Source: Gallibacterium genomosp. 1 (GTDB lineage: Bacteria; Pseudomonadota; Gammaproteobacteria; Enterobacterales; Pasteurellaceae). Taken from it: a DNA stretch of 64,000 bases. A program made the translations under genes and the position numbers. Shown in pieces: positions 1 to 8,723 of this stretch (its first letter is position 1; each line of letters opens with the position of its first letter). The stretch spans positions 124,001 through 188,000 of the forward strand of contig NZ_JPXX01000018.1 of NCBI RefSeq assembly GCF_000771875.1, read 5' to 3'. The notes under the pieces were generated by a model, which ran no database searches, was not told where the DNA came from, and saw only the letters and a list, made by a program, of their open reading frames with translations.

Positions 1-818
1 TCTGTCGCTGCTTTCATTGCATTTTCAAATACTTCCTTATGTTTATCATCTAATTTATCCCACAATCCTGCACGTACTAACAAAAATCTTGTTGTATAAT
101 CGTGACCTGTTTCAGAAATATATTTACCATTATTTGTTTTGTGGTGTTCCATTGGAACTAAATAAGGATAAGCATTTTCAGCACCATCAACGACATTACT
201 GCTTAATGCTTGATATAACTCTGCCCAAGCAACAGATGTAGGAATTGCACCAATGCTAAGCCAATAATCGGAAACCACTCCTGATGTTTGAGTTCTAATT
301 TTAAGCCCTTTTAAATCCTCAGGTTTAAATACTGGTTTCTTACCATACCAATGACGAACACCGGCAGTCCAATAACTTTTCACATAATATTTCTTACCTG
401 ATTTTTCATAGATAATATCTGCAATTTTCTTACCGATATCTCCATCAACAACTTTTTCCCAATGTTTATAATCATTGAAAAGATAGAGTAGAGAAAATAT
501 ATCTACCTCATCAATTCCTAATGAAGTCATAAATCCTGGTGAAACTAAAACAACATCAGCACCACCTAAAATAAGTTTTTCAACTAATTCATTTTCATTT
601 GTACCAATAGTTCCGGCATGCACCTCAATATTAAATAGTTGAGATTGTTCCGCATCATCTTTAAGTTTTAACATTCCTGTCTGATAAGGACTATCTAAAT
701 TTGTCTGATTATGTGCAGCAACAACATTTACTTTTCCTGTATCAGAAGTATTTTTATCATCACATCCATTGAGTAATACTAAAGAAGATAATAGCAATGC
801 TAAAATTGATTTTTTCAT
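1..818 (-). CDS. TRAP transporter substrate-binding lipoprotein (DctP family), 3' end cut by window edge
   Basis: The reading frame runs from ATG at 818 to the window edge without a stop, giving about 272 residues. A GGAG ribosome site lies 7 nt upstream. The N-terminus is a lipoprotein signal: charged MKK, a leucine-rich core and the lipobox LNGC with Cys19. The body reads like the DctP/TRAP periplasmic family, including a WTAGVRHWYGKKPV stretch and a GLKIRTQ segment typical of the ligand-contacting region. It should deliver a small organic acid or sugar-type substrate to a TRAP QM permease, whose genes would lie to the left, outside the window. It is divergent from the RpiR regulator and is the second TRAP receptor in this block. 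The substrate is not known; inositol or a derivative is an inference from the neighbours. Confidence 0.85.
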   Translation of the reverse strand, partial: MKKSILALLLSSLVLLNGCDDKNTSDTGKVNVVAAHNQTNLDSPYQTGMLKLKDDAEQSQLFNIEVHAGTIGTNENELVEKLILGGADVVLVSPGFMTSLGIDEVDIFSLLYLFNDYKHWEKVVDGDIGKKIADIIYEKSGKKYYVKSYWTAGVRHWYGKKPVFKPEDLKGLKIRTQTSGVVSDYWLSIGAIPTSVAWAELYQALSSNVVDGAENAYPYLVPMEHHKTNNGKYISETGHDYTTRFLLVRAGLWDKLDDKHKEVFENAMKAAT

Positions 819-866
819 AAGGAACTCCCGTTAACATAATGACTAAATTTATACTTAAACCTATTA

Positions 867-880
867 TGAAACCGGTTTCA
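867..880. promoter_or_regulatory. Perfect 14-bp palindrome, LacI-family-like operator
   Basis: TGAAACCGGTTTCA is a perfect palindrome with a central CG, the hallmark of LacI/GalR-family operators. It sits between the divergent TRAP receptor and RpiR-regulator genes. No LacI-family gene is in the window, so the cognate regulator would be elsewhere. The site is clear; its protein partner is inference. Confidence 0.5.
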
Positions 881-903
881 CAACAATAAGGAAAGTAAAG
901 AAA

Positions 904-919
904 GGTGATCACTATCACA
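904..919. promoter_or_regulatory. Predicted CRP binding site
   Basis: GGTGA-N6-TCACA differs from the CRP consensus TGTGA-N6-TCACA by one base and has A/T-rich flanks. It lies in the divergent region between the TRAP receptor (start 818) and the RpiR-type regulator (start about 1037), so it could serve either promoter. It fits catabolite control of the carbohydrate block. Confidence 0.6.
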
Positions 920-1036
920 AAAAATTTACGCTTTTTATTTATTAATCTATATCAAATATCCAAAACACCTTTCCAATTTTGATCTAGATACTTTAGAATA
1001 TTGCTTACATTTCCATCATTACCGATTCCTTTTACT

Positions 1037-1864
1037 ATGAATACATCAATGAAAGTTGAAGAATTAGAAAATAAAATTAGAGAACGTTACGACAGTTTAA
1101 GTAAACGATTAAAACAAGTTGCCAAATATATTTTAGATAATCCAAATAGTGTTGTTTTTGATACTGTTGCCGTCATCGCTGAACGAGCGGGTGTTCCTCC
1201 TTCTACCTTAATCCGTTTTGCCAATGTATTTGGTTTCAACGGTTTCAATGAAATGAAACAAATTTTCAAAGAAAGCTTAATGGAATCAACTGCTGATTAC
1301 CAAGAACGTGCGGAGTTATTCCATAAAATGGGGGAAAAAAGAAATGAGCAAAGTAGTCCTGAAAATATTCTCGCCGTTTTTTCACACGCCAATGCTACAG
1401 CGCTCACGCAATTATCTAATAGCATTGATCCAAAACAACTCAATGAAGCTGTAAAATTGCTGGATTCTGCTAATACAATATTCATTATCGGCTTAAGACG
1501 TTCATATAGTGTGGCGTGTTATTTAAATTATGCCCTACATCATCTCAATCGCAGCTCCTTTATTATTGATGGTTTAGGCGGAATGTTTGAAGAACAATTA
1601 AATGTTATAAAACCGGGAGATGTGGTCGTCGCAATCAGTTTTTCACCTTATGCCAAAGAAACACTTAATATTTTGGACTCTGTAGCTAAAGCTGGAATTA
1701 GACAAATCGCGATTACAGACAGTCAGTTAAGCCCTTTAGTCAGTTTTAGTGATATCGCGTTCATTATAAAAGAGGCTCATATCAATGGATTTCGCTCACA
1801 ATGTTCAACAATGAATCTTGTGCAAAGTTTGGCAATTTCACTTGCTTTTAAACAAAAATCATAA
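1037..1864 (+). CDS. RpiR-family transcriptional regulator (HTH_6 plus SIS domain), probable IolR
   Basis: The protein has about 275 residues. The first 75 form an RpiR-type helix-turn-helix (VAVIAERAGVPPSTLIRFAN). Residues about 110-270 form a SIS sugar-phosphate-binding domain (DSANTIFIIGLRRSY, GDVVVAISFSPYAKET). Members sense phosphosugars and repress or activate nearby catabolic genes; the Salmonella inositol regulator IolR is of this family. The longer reading frame begins with TTG at 1001, but ATG at 1037 or 1049 gives the normal N-terminus; no strong ribosome site separates these choices. It is divergent from a TRAP receptor and convergent with iolC. The call as inositol regulator rests on its neighbours. 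Confidence 0.85.
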   Translation: MNTSMKVEELENKIRERYDSLSKRLKQVAKYILDNPNSVVFDTVAVIAERAGVPPSTLIRFANVFGFNGFNEMKQIFKESLMESTADYQERAELFHKMGEKRNEQSSPENILAVFSHANATALTQLSNSIDPKQLNEAVKLLDSANTIFIIGLRRSYSVACYLNYALHHLNRSSFIIDGLGGMFEEQLNVIKPGDVVVAISFSPYAKETLNILDSVAKAGIRQIAITDSQLSPLVSFSDIAFIIKEAHINGFRSQCSTMNLVQSLAISLAFKQKS

Positions 1865-1867
1865 TAA

Positions 1868-1900
1868 AAACGGCTAATTTCCCAACAAAATTAGCCGTTT
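1868..1900. terminator. Bidirectional intrinsic terminator between rpiR and iolC
   Basis: A perfect 13-bp stem (AAACGGCTAATTT / AAATTAGCCGTTT) encloses a 7-nt loop. It has A-rich flanking sequence on one side and T-rich on the other, and lies in the 60-bp gap between two convergent genes. Confidence 0.8.
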
Positions 1901-1924
1901 AACACATATAATGATAACTAATCT

Positions 1925-3829
1925 TTACCCTTTATACTTTTTCCATAAATGAATCAACCGCTGATATTTTTCACGAACAGACTTCATTAACACATCATCA
2001 TTAATTTCATTTGCTAACCATTTGGCTGACGCTTCTGCAAAAATAGTTCTTCCAACTGCAAATCCTTTGACGATATCTGCATTAGCGGCTTCTTTAAAAG
2101 TTTCATCAAAGACACTTTCCGGCGCATCTAGACCTAAGATCAAGACGCCACGACAATAAGGATCATTGGCTGAAATCACCGCTGTAAGCTGCTGCCAAGT
2201 GACTGCTTTTAACCCCGGCAATTTCCACCAATCCGGTTTTATACCTAATTGATACAAATGACGAACAACATCAAGATAATAGCTCTCTTTTTGTTCCATT
2301 GTTGATGGTAAAATGATCTCTAACAATAATTCGTGACCTGTACGACAACAAGCCTGATACACCTCAAGCAATTTTTTATCCTGAGTTTGTCTCATTACTT
2401 CATTATCATTTGGATGATAAAAAACCAAACATTTTACAATATGCTCTTTAGGCCATAATATTAATTGACTACCTAAATCACCGTATTCCAAGGCCAATGG
2501 ACGAGATGCCGGTTGCTCTATCGGACGACCAATCCACCATTTCTTTCCGGTAACTGCATTTAATACATCTTGACCATATGTAGTATCTGCTAAAATCCCA
2601 GCCTGACCATTTGCAATTCCCTCTTTCTCTGCTGTTTTTTCTGCTGCTTTCAATAGCAATTTTTTTAGCACAGGGATCCGATGAAGATCAGCCCCACATT
2701 TATTTGCCATTTCCTCAAGTTGTAAACGGTGATCGAAAGCAAAAATACAGACATTATCCCATTGTTGCTTTCTAGTGGTAACACGATGTAAATGATTTAG
2801 TCTATCATCTAGATCCGGTCTAGGGACATCCTCAGAACGAGATAAATAATCATCCAACTCCGCTTTTGTTGGCATCGCTGGCGCACAGCCATGACGAGAG
2901 ACCACTAAAGCCCCACAAGCATTAGCATAGCGACACGCTTGTTCCCAACCTTCTCCATTAACATAACCACGCAATAGCCCAGACATAAATGCATCACCAG
3001 CACCCAATACGTTCAATACAGCAACACGAACGCCATAAACATTTAAGCCACCATCCAGATCATTAGGAATATCCCCCTCAAAGACAGAACACCCTGATGC
3101 ACCTCGTTTACACACTAAAGTCGCCTGACTATATTTACGGATATTCTTCAATGCTGTCAAAGTATCCGTTGATCCTCCTGCAATATGAAATTCTTCTTCT
3201 GTTCCAACCAGTACATCAAAATGATGTAATACTTCCTGCAATGATTTCGTTACCTTTTCAGAATCTATATAGCGTGTTTCACCATCACCTAGAGAAGTCA
3301 ATCCCCACAGCACTGGCCGATAATCAATATCTAATAAACGTTTTGTTCCATTTCGTCCAGCATATTCTAAAGCGGTTAAAACTGCTTGACGTGTTTTAGG
3401 ATGAGAAAGATGCGTACCTGTAATGGCTAATGCTTTTGCTGAGGCAATGTATTCTTCATCAAAATCATCCGCTGTGATCGCCATATCTGCACAATTATCA
3501 CGATAAAAAATAAGAGGAAATGTTTCCTTATCTTTGATTCCTAAAATAACTAATGCAGTAAGACGCTCTTTATCAGTAATTAAATGACTGGTATCCACGC
3601 CAACACTTTGCAATTCTTCTCGCAAAAAACGCCCCATATGCTCATCGCCAACTCTTGCCAACATTGACGACTTCAAACCTTGAATCGCCGTTCCATACGC
3701 AACATTACCGGAAGAACCACCTAAATATTTTGAAAAACTGCTCACATCTTCCAAACGAGAACCAATCTGTTGTGCATAAAGATCGACTGCGACACGCCCC
3801 AAACAGATTACATCTAATGTTTTAGACAT
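1925..3829 (-). CDS. iolC: Bifunctional 5-dehydro-2-deoxygluconokinase / DUF2090 protein (IolC fusion)
   Basis: This 634-residue protein joins two parts. Residues 1 to about 330 are a PfkB-family sugar kinase, with the GG motif (YLGGSSGNVAYG) and the C-terminal catalytic motif NVLGAGDAFMSG. IolC phosphorylates 5-dehydro-2-deoxygluconate in myo-inositol breakdown. Residues about 340-634 match DUF2090, an aldolase-like domain often fused to IolC and thought to act on the IolC product. A strong AGGAGG ribosome site lies 7 nt before the ATG. It lies downstream of the TRAP dctPQM genes on the same strand, with a 146-bp gap and no clear terminator between, so co-transcription is possible. Its composition is ordinary, unlike the very AT-rich TRAP genes upstream. 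Confidence 0.9.
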   Translation of the reverse strand: MSKTLDVICLGRVAVDLYAQQIGSRLEDVSSFSKYLGGSSGNVAYGTAIQGLKSSMLARVGDEHMGRFLREELQSVGVDTSHLITDKERLTALVILGIKDKETFPLIFYRDNCADMAITADDFDEEYIASAKALAITGTHLSHPKTRQAVLTALEYAGRNGTKRLLDIDYRPVLWGLTSLGDGETRYIDSEKVTKSLQEVLHHFDVLVGTEEEFHIAGGSTDTLTALKNIRKYSQATLVCKRGASGCSVFEGDIPNDLDGGLNVYGVRVAVLNVLGAGDAFMSGLLRGYVNGEGWEQACRYANACGALVVSRHGCAPAMPTKAELDDYLSRSEDVPRPDLDDRLNHLHRVTTRKQQWDNVCIFAFDHRLQLEEMANKCGADLHRIPVLKKLLLKAAEKTAEKEGIANGQAGILADTTYGQDVLNAVTGKKWWIGRPIEQPASRPLALEYGDLGSQLILWPKEHIVKCLVFYHPNDNEVMRQTQDKKLLEVYQACCRTGHELLLEIILPSTMEQKESYYLDVVRHLYQLGIKPDWWKLPGLKAVTWQQLTAVISANDPYCRGVLILGLDAPESVFDETFKEAANADIVKGFAVGRTIFAEASAKWLANEINDDVLMKSVREKYQRLIHLWKKYKG

Positions 3830-3975
3830 TTTATGCCTCCTAAAATCTATATGATGAAATAAACGATTTAATATTTCACAACTTATAGTTATAGCCGTTA
3901 TATTTAAATAAACTTCTTATCTAAATAGGTGCTTCACTAGCATATTTATAATTTATTCAATCAAACAAATAATAT

Positions 3976-5244
3976 TTATGAAAGTATCCTAGGAATCCAC
4001 AATGAAAAACTTGGAAATAAAATCATTAATAAAATAACAAAAAATACTATAGACAAATACGGTAATAGATATTTTAAAGTTTTATCTAATTTAACCTCTG
4101 CTATCCCCATAGTAATAAATAAGACTCCTCCTACTGGTGGAGTAACTCCAGCATAAACTAAAACAACGATCATTATAATTGCAAATTGAATCGGATCTAT
4201 ACCGTACTGATAAGCTATTGGCATTAATATTGGAGCAACAATAATTGTCGCCGCTATTGTTTCGACAAACATACCAATAAATAGCAGAAATAAAACTAAT
4301 AAAAATAAAATTACATATGGACTATCCGTAATTCCTGTTAAAAAATTTATAATAACCTCTGGCAATCTTGTAAAAGCAATAATCCAAGATAATACAGTTG
4401 CTCCAGAAATAATTAGAGTACACATAGCAGTCATTGTTGCCGCATTAATTATAGCTTTTTTAACTTTATAAAAGTTTAATTCCTTATAATATATTCCAAC
4501 AAAAAAAGCATATATAACAGCTATTGCTCCTGCTTCTGTAGGAGTAAATAATCCAGCTAGAATTCCTCCAATAATAATAAACGGCATTAATAAAGCTAAA
4601 TATGAATTTTTCATAGCCATACATAATAACTCTCTTGATGCCTTACTATCTCCTCCTAATTTTAATTTTTTAGCATAAATATAAGTAACAATAACTAAAC
4701 CTAATGCTATTGCTATACCAGGAACAACACCCGCTAAAAATAAATCTTTGATAGATAACCCTGTTAAAGAAGCAAAAATAATAGCCGTAAGTGAAGGAGG
4801 GATAATAGGTCCTAGAGAGCCAGCAACAGCTTGCAATACAGCGCTTAATCCAGCTGGATATCCATTTTTTTTCATAGATGGGATCATTAAAGAACCTACG
4901 GCTGCAGTATCTGCTGCTGCAGAACCGGAAACTCCAGCAAATACTACGGATGTAGAGATATCTATCATTCCCAGTCCTCCTTTAAAATGACCGACCAGAC
5001 ATTTTGATAAATATATTAATCTTTTAGATATACCACCATGTTCCATTAATTCACCTGCCAACATAAAAAAAGGAATAGCTAACAGGGAAAAAGTATTTAA
5101 TCCAGAAAATAGGCGTTGAGATATCAAAGTCAATGGCAAATCATTAGCCATTATTGCAATCACTGCTCCTAATCCCATAGAAAAAGCTATAGGTACTCCA
5201 AGAATAATTAATATAAAGAAAGTTAAAAATGCAATTACTAACAT
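3976..5244 (-). CDS. TRAP transporter large permease subunit (DctM family)
   Basis: A 422-residue, highly hydrophobic protein with about 12 predicted membrane segments. It carries family signatures such as LAIPFFMLAGELM and SGSAAADTAAVGSLMIPSM, the latter a Na+-dependent DctM fingerprint. DctM is the transport subunit of a TRAP system, driven by the sodium gradient in the inner membrane. It overlaps dctQ upstream by 7 bp. The DNA is very AT-rich and uses AT-ending codons far more than iolC next door, which suggests separate acquisition. Confidence 0.93.
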   Translation of the reverse strand: MLVIAFLTFFILIILGVPIAFSMGLGAVIAIMANDLPLTLISQRLFSGLNTFSLLAIPFFMLAGELMEHGGISKRLIYLSKCLVGHFKGGLGMIDISTSVVFAGVSGSAAADTAAVGSLMIPSMKKNGYPAGLSAVLQAVAGSLGPIIPPSLTAIIFASLTGLSIKDLFLAGVVPGIAIALGLVIVTYIYAKKLKLGGDSKASRELLCMAMKNSYLALLMPFIIIGGILAGLFTPTEAGAIAVIYAFFVGIYYKELNFYKVKKAIINAATMTAMCTLIISGATVLSWIIAFTRLPEVIINFLTGITDSPYVILFLLVLFLLFIGMFVETIAATIIVAPILMPIAYQYGIDPIQFAIIMIVVLVYAGVTPPVGGVLFITMGIAEVKLDKTLKYLLPYLSIVFFVILLMILFPSFSLWIPRILS

Positions 5245-5696
5245 AATTTTCCATCCTTATGTTTTATAAGAAAATGTATTTGCTCTATTAACATCAACAC
5301 ACCACCTATAGGAATTGATAAATTAATCAGCCACATTGGAATATTTAATAATGGAGAAAAGACTAATAAATTATTTATACATAACTCATATCCGAAATAG
5401 ATTACCAATCCCACATAGAAAATAGAAATAATATCTACTAATATATATGGTACTCTGCCTAATTTATCACCAATGGACTGTAATAATATATCAAAAGTGA
5501 TATTTGCTCCCCTAGCTATAGTAAGGCTGGATGATACCCATGCCAGCCAAATAAATAAAAATCTAGACAATTCTTCAGTCCAAGCAAATGGAGTCGAAGT
5601 CAAAAACCTAGAGAAAATACCTATTGAAACAGTAATTACTAAAAAAGAGAATAAAAAAACAACTACCCATTCTCTAAAAACATTTATATATTTCAT
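5238..5696 (-). CDS. TRAP transporter small permease subunit (DctQ family)
   Basis: A 152-residue protein with four hydrophobic segments and the DctQ signature around TSTPFAWTEELSRFLFIWLA. DctQ bridges the periplasmic receptor and the large DctM permease. Its start overlaps the stop of the receptor gene by 4 bp (ATGA type), so translation is probably coupled. The gene order receptor, small permease, large permease is the standard TRAP order. Confidence 0.93.
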   Translation of the reverse strand: MKYINVFREWVVVFLFSFLVITVSIGIFSRFLTSTPFAWTEELSRFLFIWLAWVSSSLTIARGANITFDILLQSIGDKLGRVPYILVDIISIFYVGLVIYFGYELCINNLLVFSPLLNIPMWLINLSIPIGGVLMLIEQIHFLIKHKDGKLC

Positions 5697-6661
5697 TTTG
5701 ATATTTCCTCATATAAATTATGCAAATTATTTTTATTAATAAAATTGTCTACCATAGATTTTGTTTTTTCTTTTAAAATAGAGAAATCTACTTGATTGAA
5801 AATTACACCTTTATCCAATAAATACTTTCTCCATTTTTTATCTGTATCTTGACTTTTTATATAAAAATTATCTACCGCATAATTTACAGCATCAGAAACC
5901 CATTTTTTTTCTTGTTGACTTAACGATTGATATTTTTTATTACTAATATTTAATGCTGTAAACGTCATGGCATGTTGAGTTTCATACCAATTTTTAGCGA
6001 CTTCATTAATTTTTATAGAACTAAGAAATTCAGGATTTCCCTCCATTCCATCCACTACTCCCGTTTGTATTGCTGTATATGCTTCTCCTGAAGGAATCGG
6101 GTTAGGAGTAGCTCCAATACTTTTAATTATGTCAATTAATGTAGGAGAATTTGGAGTTCTAATTTTTATTCCAGAAAAATCACTATTTTTTACCAATGGT
6201 GATTTCAAGATGATATTTCTATAAGCAACAGGTTGAATACTAAGGATTTTTACCTCTGAAATTTTTTGTATCTCATCAATCATTGGTTGCATCACATTGC
6301 TTGAAAAAATTTTTTTAATTGACATACGATCTTTAAATATATATGGCAAATCTAGTATTCCTATTGGGGGATAATAAGAGCCAATAATACTAGTATCAGA
6401 AATTGACATATCTATTGTTCCTAGCTTCATCCCTTCAAATAATTCAACTTGTCCTCCTAAAATACCATTAGGATAAACATCTACAGTTAATGTCCCATCT
6501 GACAATTCTTTCAACTTATTTGCAAAATCTAAAACAAGGATATGATTCACATTATCTGTCGTCATATGATGCGCCAATCTTAGAACTGTAGCAGAACTTC
6601 CAAAAGAAACAGCTCCAGCCAATAAAAATGTCATTGTTTGTCTAATAAATAAATTACGCAT
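5693..6661 (-). CDS. TRAP transporter substrate-binding protein (DctP family)
   Basis: A 322-residue periplasmic receptor. The N-terminal 22 or so residues look like a cleavable signal peptide (TFLLAGAVSFGSSATV), not a lipobox. The family is seen in AHHMTTDNVNHI near the N-terminus, DLPYIFKD in the middle, and GIKIRTPNSPTL with IPSGEAYTAIQTGVVDGMEG, which includes the conserved Arg that binds a carboxylate. Unlike the other TRAP receptor in the window, this one is a soluble secreted protein. It heads the dctPQM set that leads into iolC. It could import inositol or an inositol-derived acid, but no residue settles the ligand. Confidence 0.92.
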   Translation of the reverse strand: MRNLFIRQTMTFLLAGAVSFGSSATVLRLAHHMTTDNVNHILVLDFANKLKELSDGTLTVDVYPNGILGGQVELFEGMKLGTIDMSISDTSIIGSYYPPIGILDLPYIFKDRMSIKKIFSSNVMQPMIDEIQKISEVKILSIQPVAYRNIILKSPLVKNSDFSGIKIRTPNSPTLIDIIKSIGATPNPIPSGEAYTAIQTGVVDGMEGNPEFLSSIKINEVAKNWYETQHAMTFTALNISNKKYQSLSQQEKKWVSDAVNYAVDNFYIKSQDTDKKWRKYLLDKGVIFNQVDFSILKEKTKSMVDNFINKNNLHNLYEEISK

Positions 6662-6757
6662 AAGATTCTCCTTAGTTAGTGAATCAATTGATATATAGAA
6701 CTTTTAACACCTCTCAAAAGAGATATTTCAATAATATTGAATTTAGAATAAAAATTC

Positions 6758-6773
6758 TGTGATGATGCTCACA
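6758..6773. promoter_or_regulatory. Consensus CRP binding site
   Basis: TGTGA-TGATGC-TCACA matches the CRP half-sites exactly, with T/A-rich flanks. It lies about 100 bp upstream of the TRAP dctPQM start and about 260 bp upstream of iolA. It supports cAMP-CRP control of the TRAP genes and perhaps iolA. Confidence 0.75.
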
Positions 6774-6963
6774 TTTCTATCATTAAAATATTCTTTTGAA
6801 TAAAAATTAATCAAGTTAAATTAAATATATGATTTATATAAAATAAATTCATTAATATTCTGAACTTAAGTATATAAATCAACTCATTTAATACGTATAA
6901 CATAAAATAAGATATTGATTTCTTTTAAATTAATTAAAAAATTAATTTTTCATTTATTTTAAA

Positions 6964-6981
6964 TTGAAATTTTCATTTCAA
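6964..6981. promoter_or_regulatory. Inverted repeat, candidate RpiR/IolR operator
   Basis: TTGAAATTTTCATTTCAA has 7-bp arms around a 4-nt centre. It contains GAAA-N6-TTTC, similar in form to GGAA-N6-TTCC boxes described for some IolR proteins. It lies just upstream of iolA. Binding by the RpiR-type regulator at 1037 is inference. Confidence 0.4.
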
Positions 6982-7036
6982 AAGAGTATGTTATCTCCAT
7001 CATCAACCTAAAGAATGTTAAACAGAGAGGATTACT

Positions 7037-8551
7037 ATGAACTCAATTATTCCAAATTTTATCAATGGTCAACCTATAGAAAGTGAAAGCCAACGTATTA
7101 GTTTTGTTTATAATCCTGCCACTGGTGAGCAGACAAAACAGGTGAAACTTAGTACGACTGCTGAAATGGAAAATGCAATCAGTGCAGCTCAAGATGCTTT
7201 TCCGGCTTGGTCTCAACAATCTCCATTACGTCGAGCGAGAATTTTATTTAAGTTCAAATCATTATTAGAAGAAAACTTCGATGAATTAGCTCGTCTTATC
7301 AGTAATGAACACGGAAAAATTTATTCTGACTCCATTGGAGAATTGACTAGAGGGTTAGAAGTAGTCGAGTTTGCAACTGGTATTCCACATCTATTGAAAG
7401 GAGAATATTCAGCTAATGTAGGACGCGGTATTGATAGTTTTTCACTAATGCAGCCTTTAGGTGTTGTTGCAGGCATCACCCCATTTAATTTTCCTGCAAT
7501 GGTGCCAATGTGGATGTTTCCTATTGCATTAGCTTGTGGTAATACCTTTGTATTGAAACCTTCTGAAAAAGATCCTTCATTATCGATTCGTTTAGCAGAA
7601 TTATTAAAAGAAGCTGGATTACCGGATGGGGTATTTAATGTAGTTCAAGGAGATAAAGAGGTTGTTGATGTATTATTAAAAGATCCTCGTATTCAAGCTG
7701 TAAGTTTTGTTGGTTCAACGCCAATTGCACAATATATTTATGAAACCGGTTCTAAATATGGAAAACGTGTGCAAGCATTAGGTGGAGCAAAAAATCACGC
7801 ATTGATTATGCCTGATGCAGATATTGAAACTACGGCTAACTCACTATTAGGAGCAGCTTTCGGCGCCGCTGGCGAACGTTGTATGGCGCTTTCTGTAGCC
7901 GTTACAATTGATGATAATTATGCAGATACACTTGTCCAACATTTAATACCAAAAATAAAAGGATTGCGCATTGGTCCTGGAGTTTTACCTGAAGGTAAAC
8001 CAGAAAATGAAATGGGACCATTAATTTCTAAAGCTCACTTAGAAAAAGTATCTGGTTATATAGACCAAGGTGTGAGTGAAGGTGCAAAATTAGTGGTTGA
8101 TGGACGAAATTATAAAGTTAAAGGTTATGAAAACGGTTATTTCATTGGTGGTAGTTTGTTCGATAACGTTACTCCGGAAATGACTATTTATAAAGAAGAA
8201 ATTTTTGGGCCTGTTCTTGCGATCGTCCGTGCTAAAAACTATCAAGAGGCTATTCAACTTATTAATGAACATCAATACGGTAACGGCAGTGCAATCTTCA
8301 CCAGTGATGGCGATGCTGCACGTCAATATAGTCACGATGTCAAAGCCGGTATGGTTGGCATCAATATTCCGATTCCTGTTCCTATGGCATTCCACTGTTT
8401 TGGTGGCTGGAAAGCCTCTATCTTTGGTCCTCTTAATGCTTACGGCCCTGATGGAGTTCGTTTTTATACTCGAATGAAGACTGTTACTAGCCGTTGGCCG
8501 AATCATCAAATGAGAGAACAAGGTACTGCATTCAGTATGCCAACGTTATAA
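7037..8551 (+). CDS. iolA: CoA-acylating methylmalonate-semialdehyde / malonate-semialdehyde dehydrogenase
   Basis: A 504-residue aldehyde dehydrogenase. It shows GITPFNFPAMVPMWMFP, FVGSTPIAQYIY (NAD site), the catalytic Cys in GAAGERCMALSVAV, and the C-terminal MKTVTSRWP end typical of MmsA/IolA. The enzyme converts malonate semialdehyde to acetyl-CoA in the last step of inositol breakdown, or methylmalonate semialdehyde to propionyl-CoA in valine breakdown. With iolC nearby, the inositol role is the likely one. The AGAGGA ribosome site is 8 nt before ATG. It is divergent from the TRAP genes. Confidence 0.93.
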   Translation: MNSIIPNFINGQPIESESQRISFVYNPATGEQTKQVKLSTTAEMENAISAAQDAFPAWSQQSPLRRARILFKFKSLLEENFDELARLISNEHGKIYSDSIGELTRGLEVVEFATGIPHLLKGEYSANVGRGIDSFSLMQPLGVVAGITPFNFPAMVPMWMFPIALACGNTFVLKPSEKDPSLSIRLAELLKEAGLPDGVFNVVQGDKEVVDVLLKDPRIQAVSFVGSTPIAQYIYETGSKYGKRVQALGGAKNHALIMPDADIETTANSLLGAAFGAAGERCMALSVAVTIDDNYADTLVQHLIPKIKGLRIGPGVLPEGKPENEMGPLISKAHLEKVSGYIDQGVSEGAKLVVDGRNYKVKGYENGYFIGGSLFDNVTPEMTIYKEEIFGPVLAIVRAKNYQEAIQLINEHQYGNGSAIFTSDGDAARQYSHDVKAGMVGINIPIPVPMAFHCFGGWKASIFGPLNAYGPDGVRFYTRMKTVTSRWPNHQMREQGTAFSMPTL

Positions 8552-8581
8552 TCTAAATAATTTTAAATAAAAATTTTGATC

Positions 8582-8707
8582 TGTACCCCTAAAGTTCAAC
8601 TTATTATCCAACCACAGGGGTGCAGATTTTTTATGAGCAAATATAACCAAATTTTCAAACTGCAAGCCATACAGACTGTTCAAAACTGTAAATTGAATAT
8701 GGAATAA
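8582..8707 (+). mobile_element. IS3-family left-end remnant with truncated orfA
   Basis: TGTACCCCTAAAGTTCAAC resembles IS150-group terminal inverted repeats. It is followed by ATG at 8633 and a 24-codon frame starting MSKYNQIFKLQAIQ, like the start of IS3-family OrfA (a helix-turn-helix protein), which stops at 8705-8707. The rest of the gene is missing. Confidence 0.55.
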
Positions 8708-8723
8708 GTCGGTTTATATTTTG

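Larger units (their letters stand above)
6662..7036. other. Divergent intergenic regulatory region between TRAP dctP and iolA
   Basis: This 375-bp stretch has no gene. It is extremely AT-rich. It holds a consensus CRP site (6758-6773), a 15-bp palindrome TTCAATAATATTGAA (6727-6741) and a longer inverted repeat at 6964-6981. A good ribosome site (AGAGGA) precedes iolA. Confidence 0.7.

Noticed and set aside
17-241. Plus-strand open frame of 74 codons at the window start
   Set aside because: It lies antisense within the clear TRAP receptor gene on the minus strand and has no recognisable protein features.
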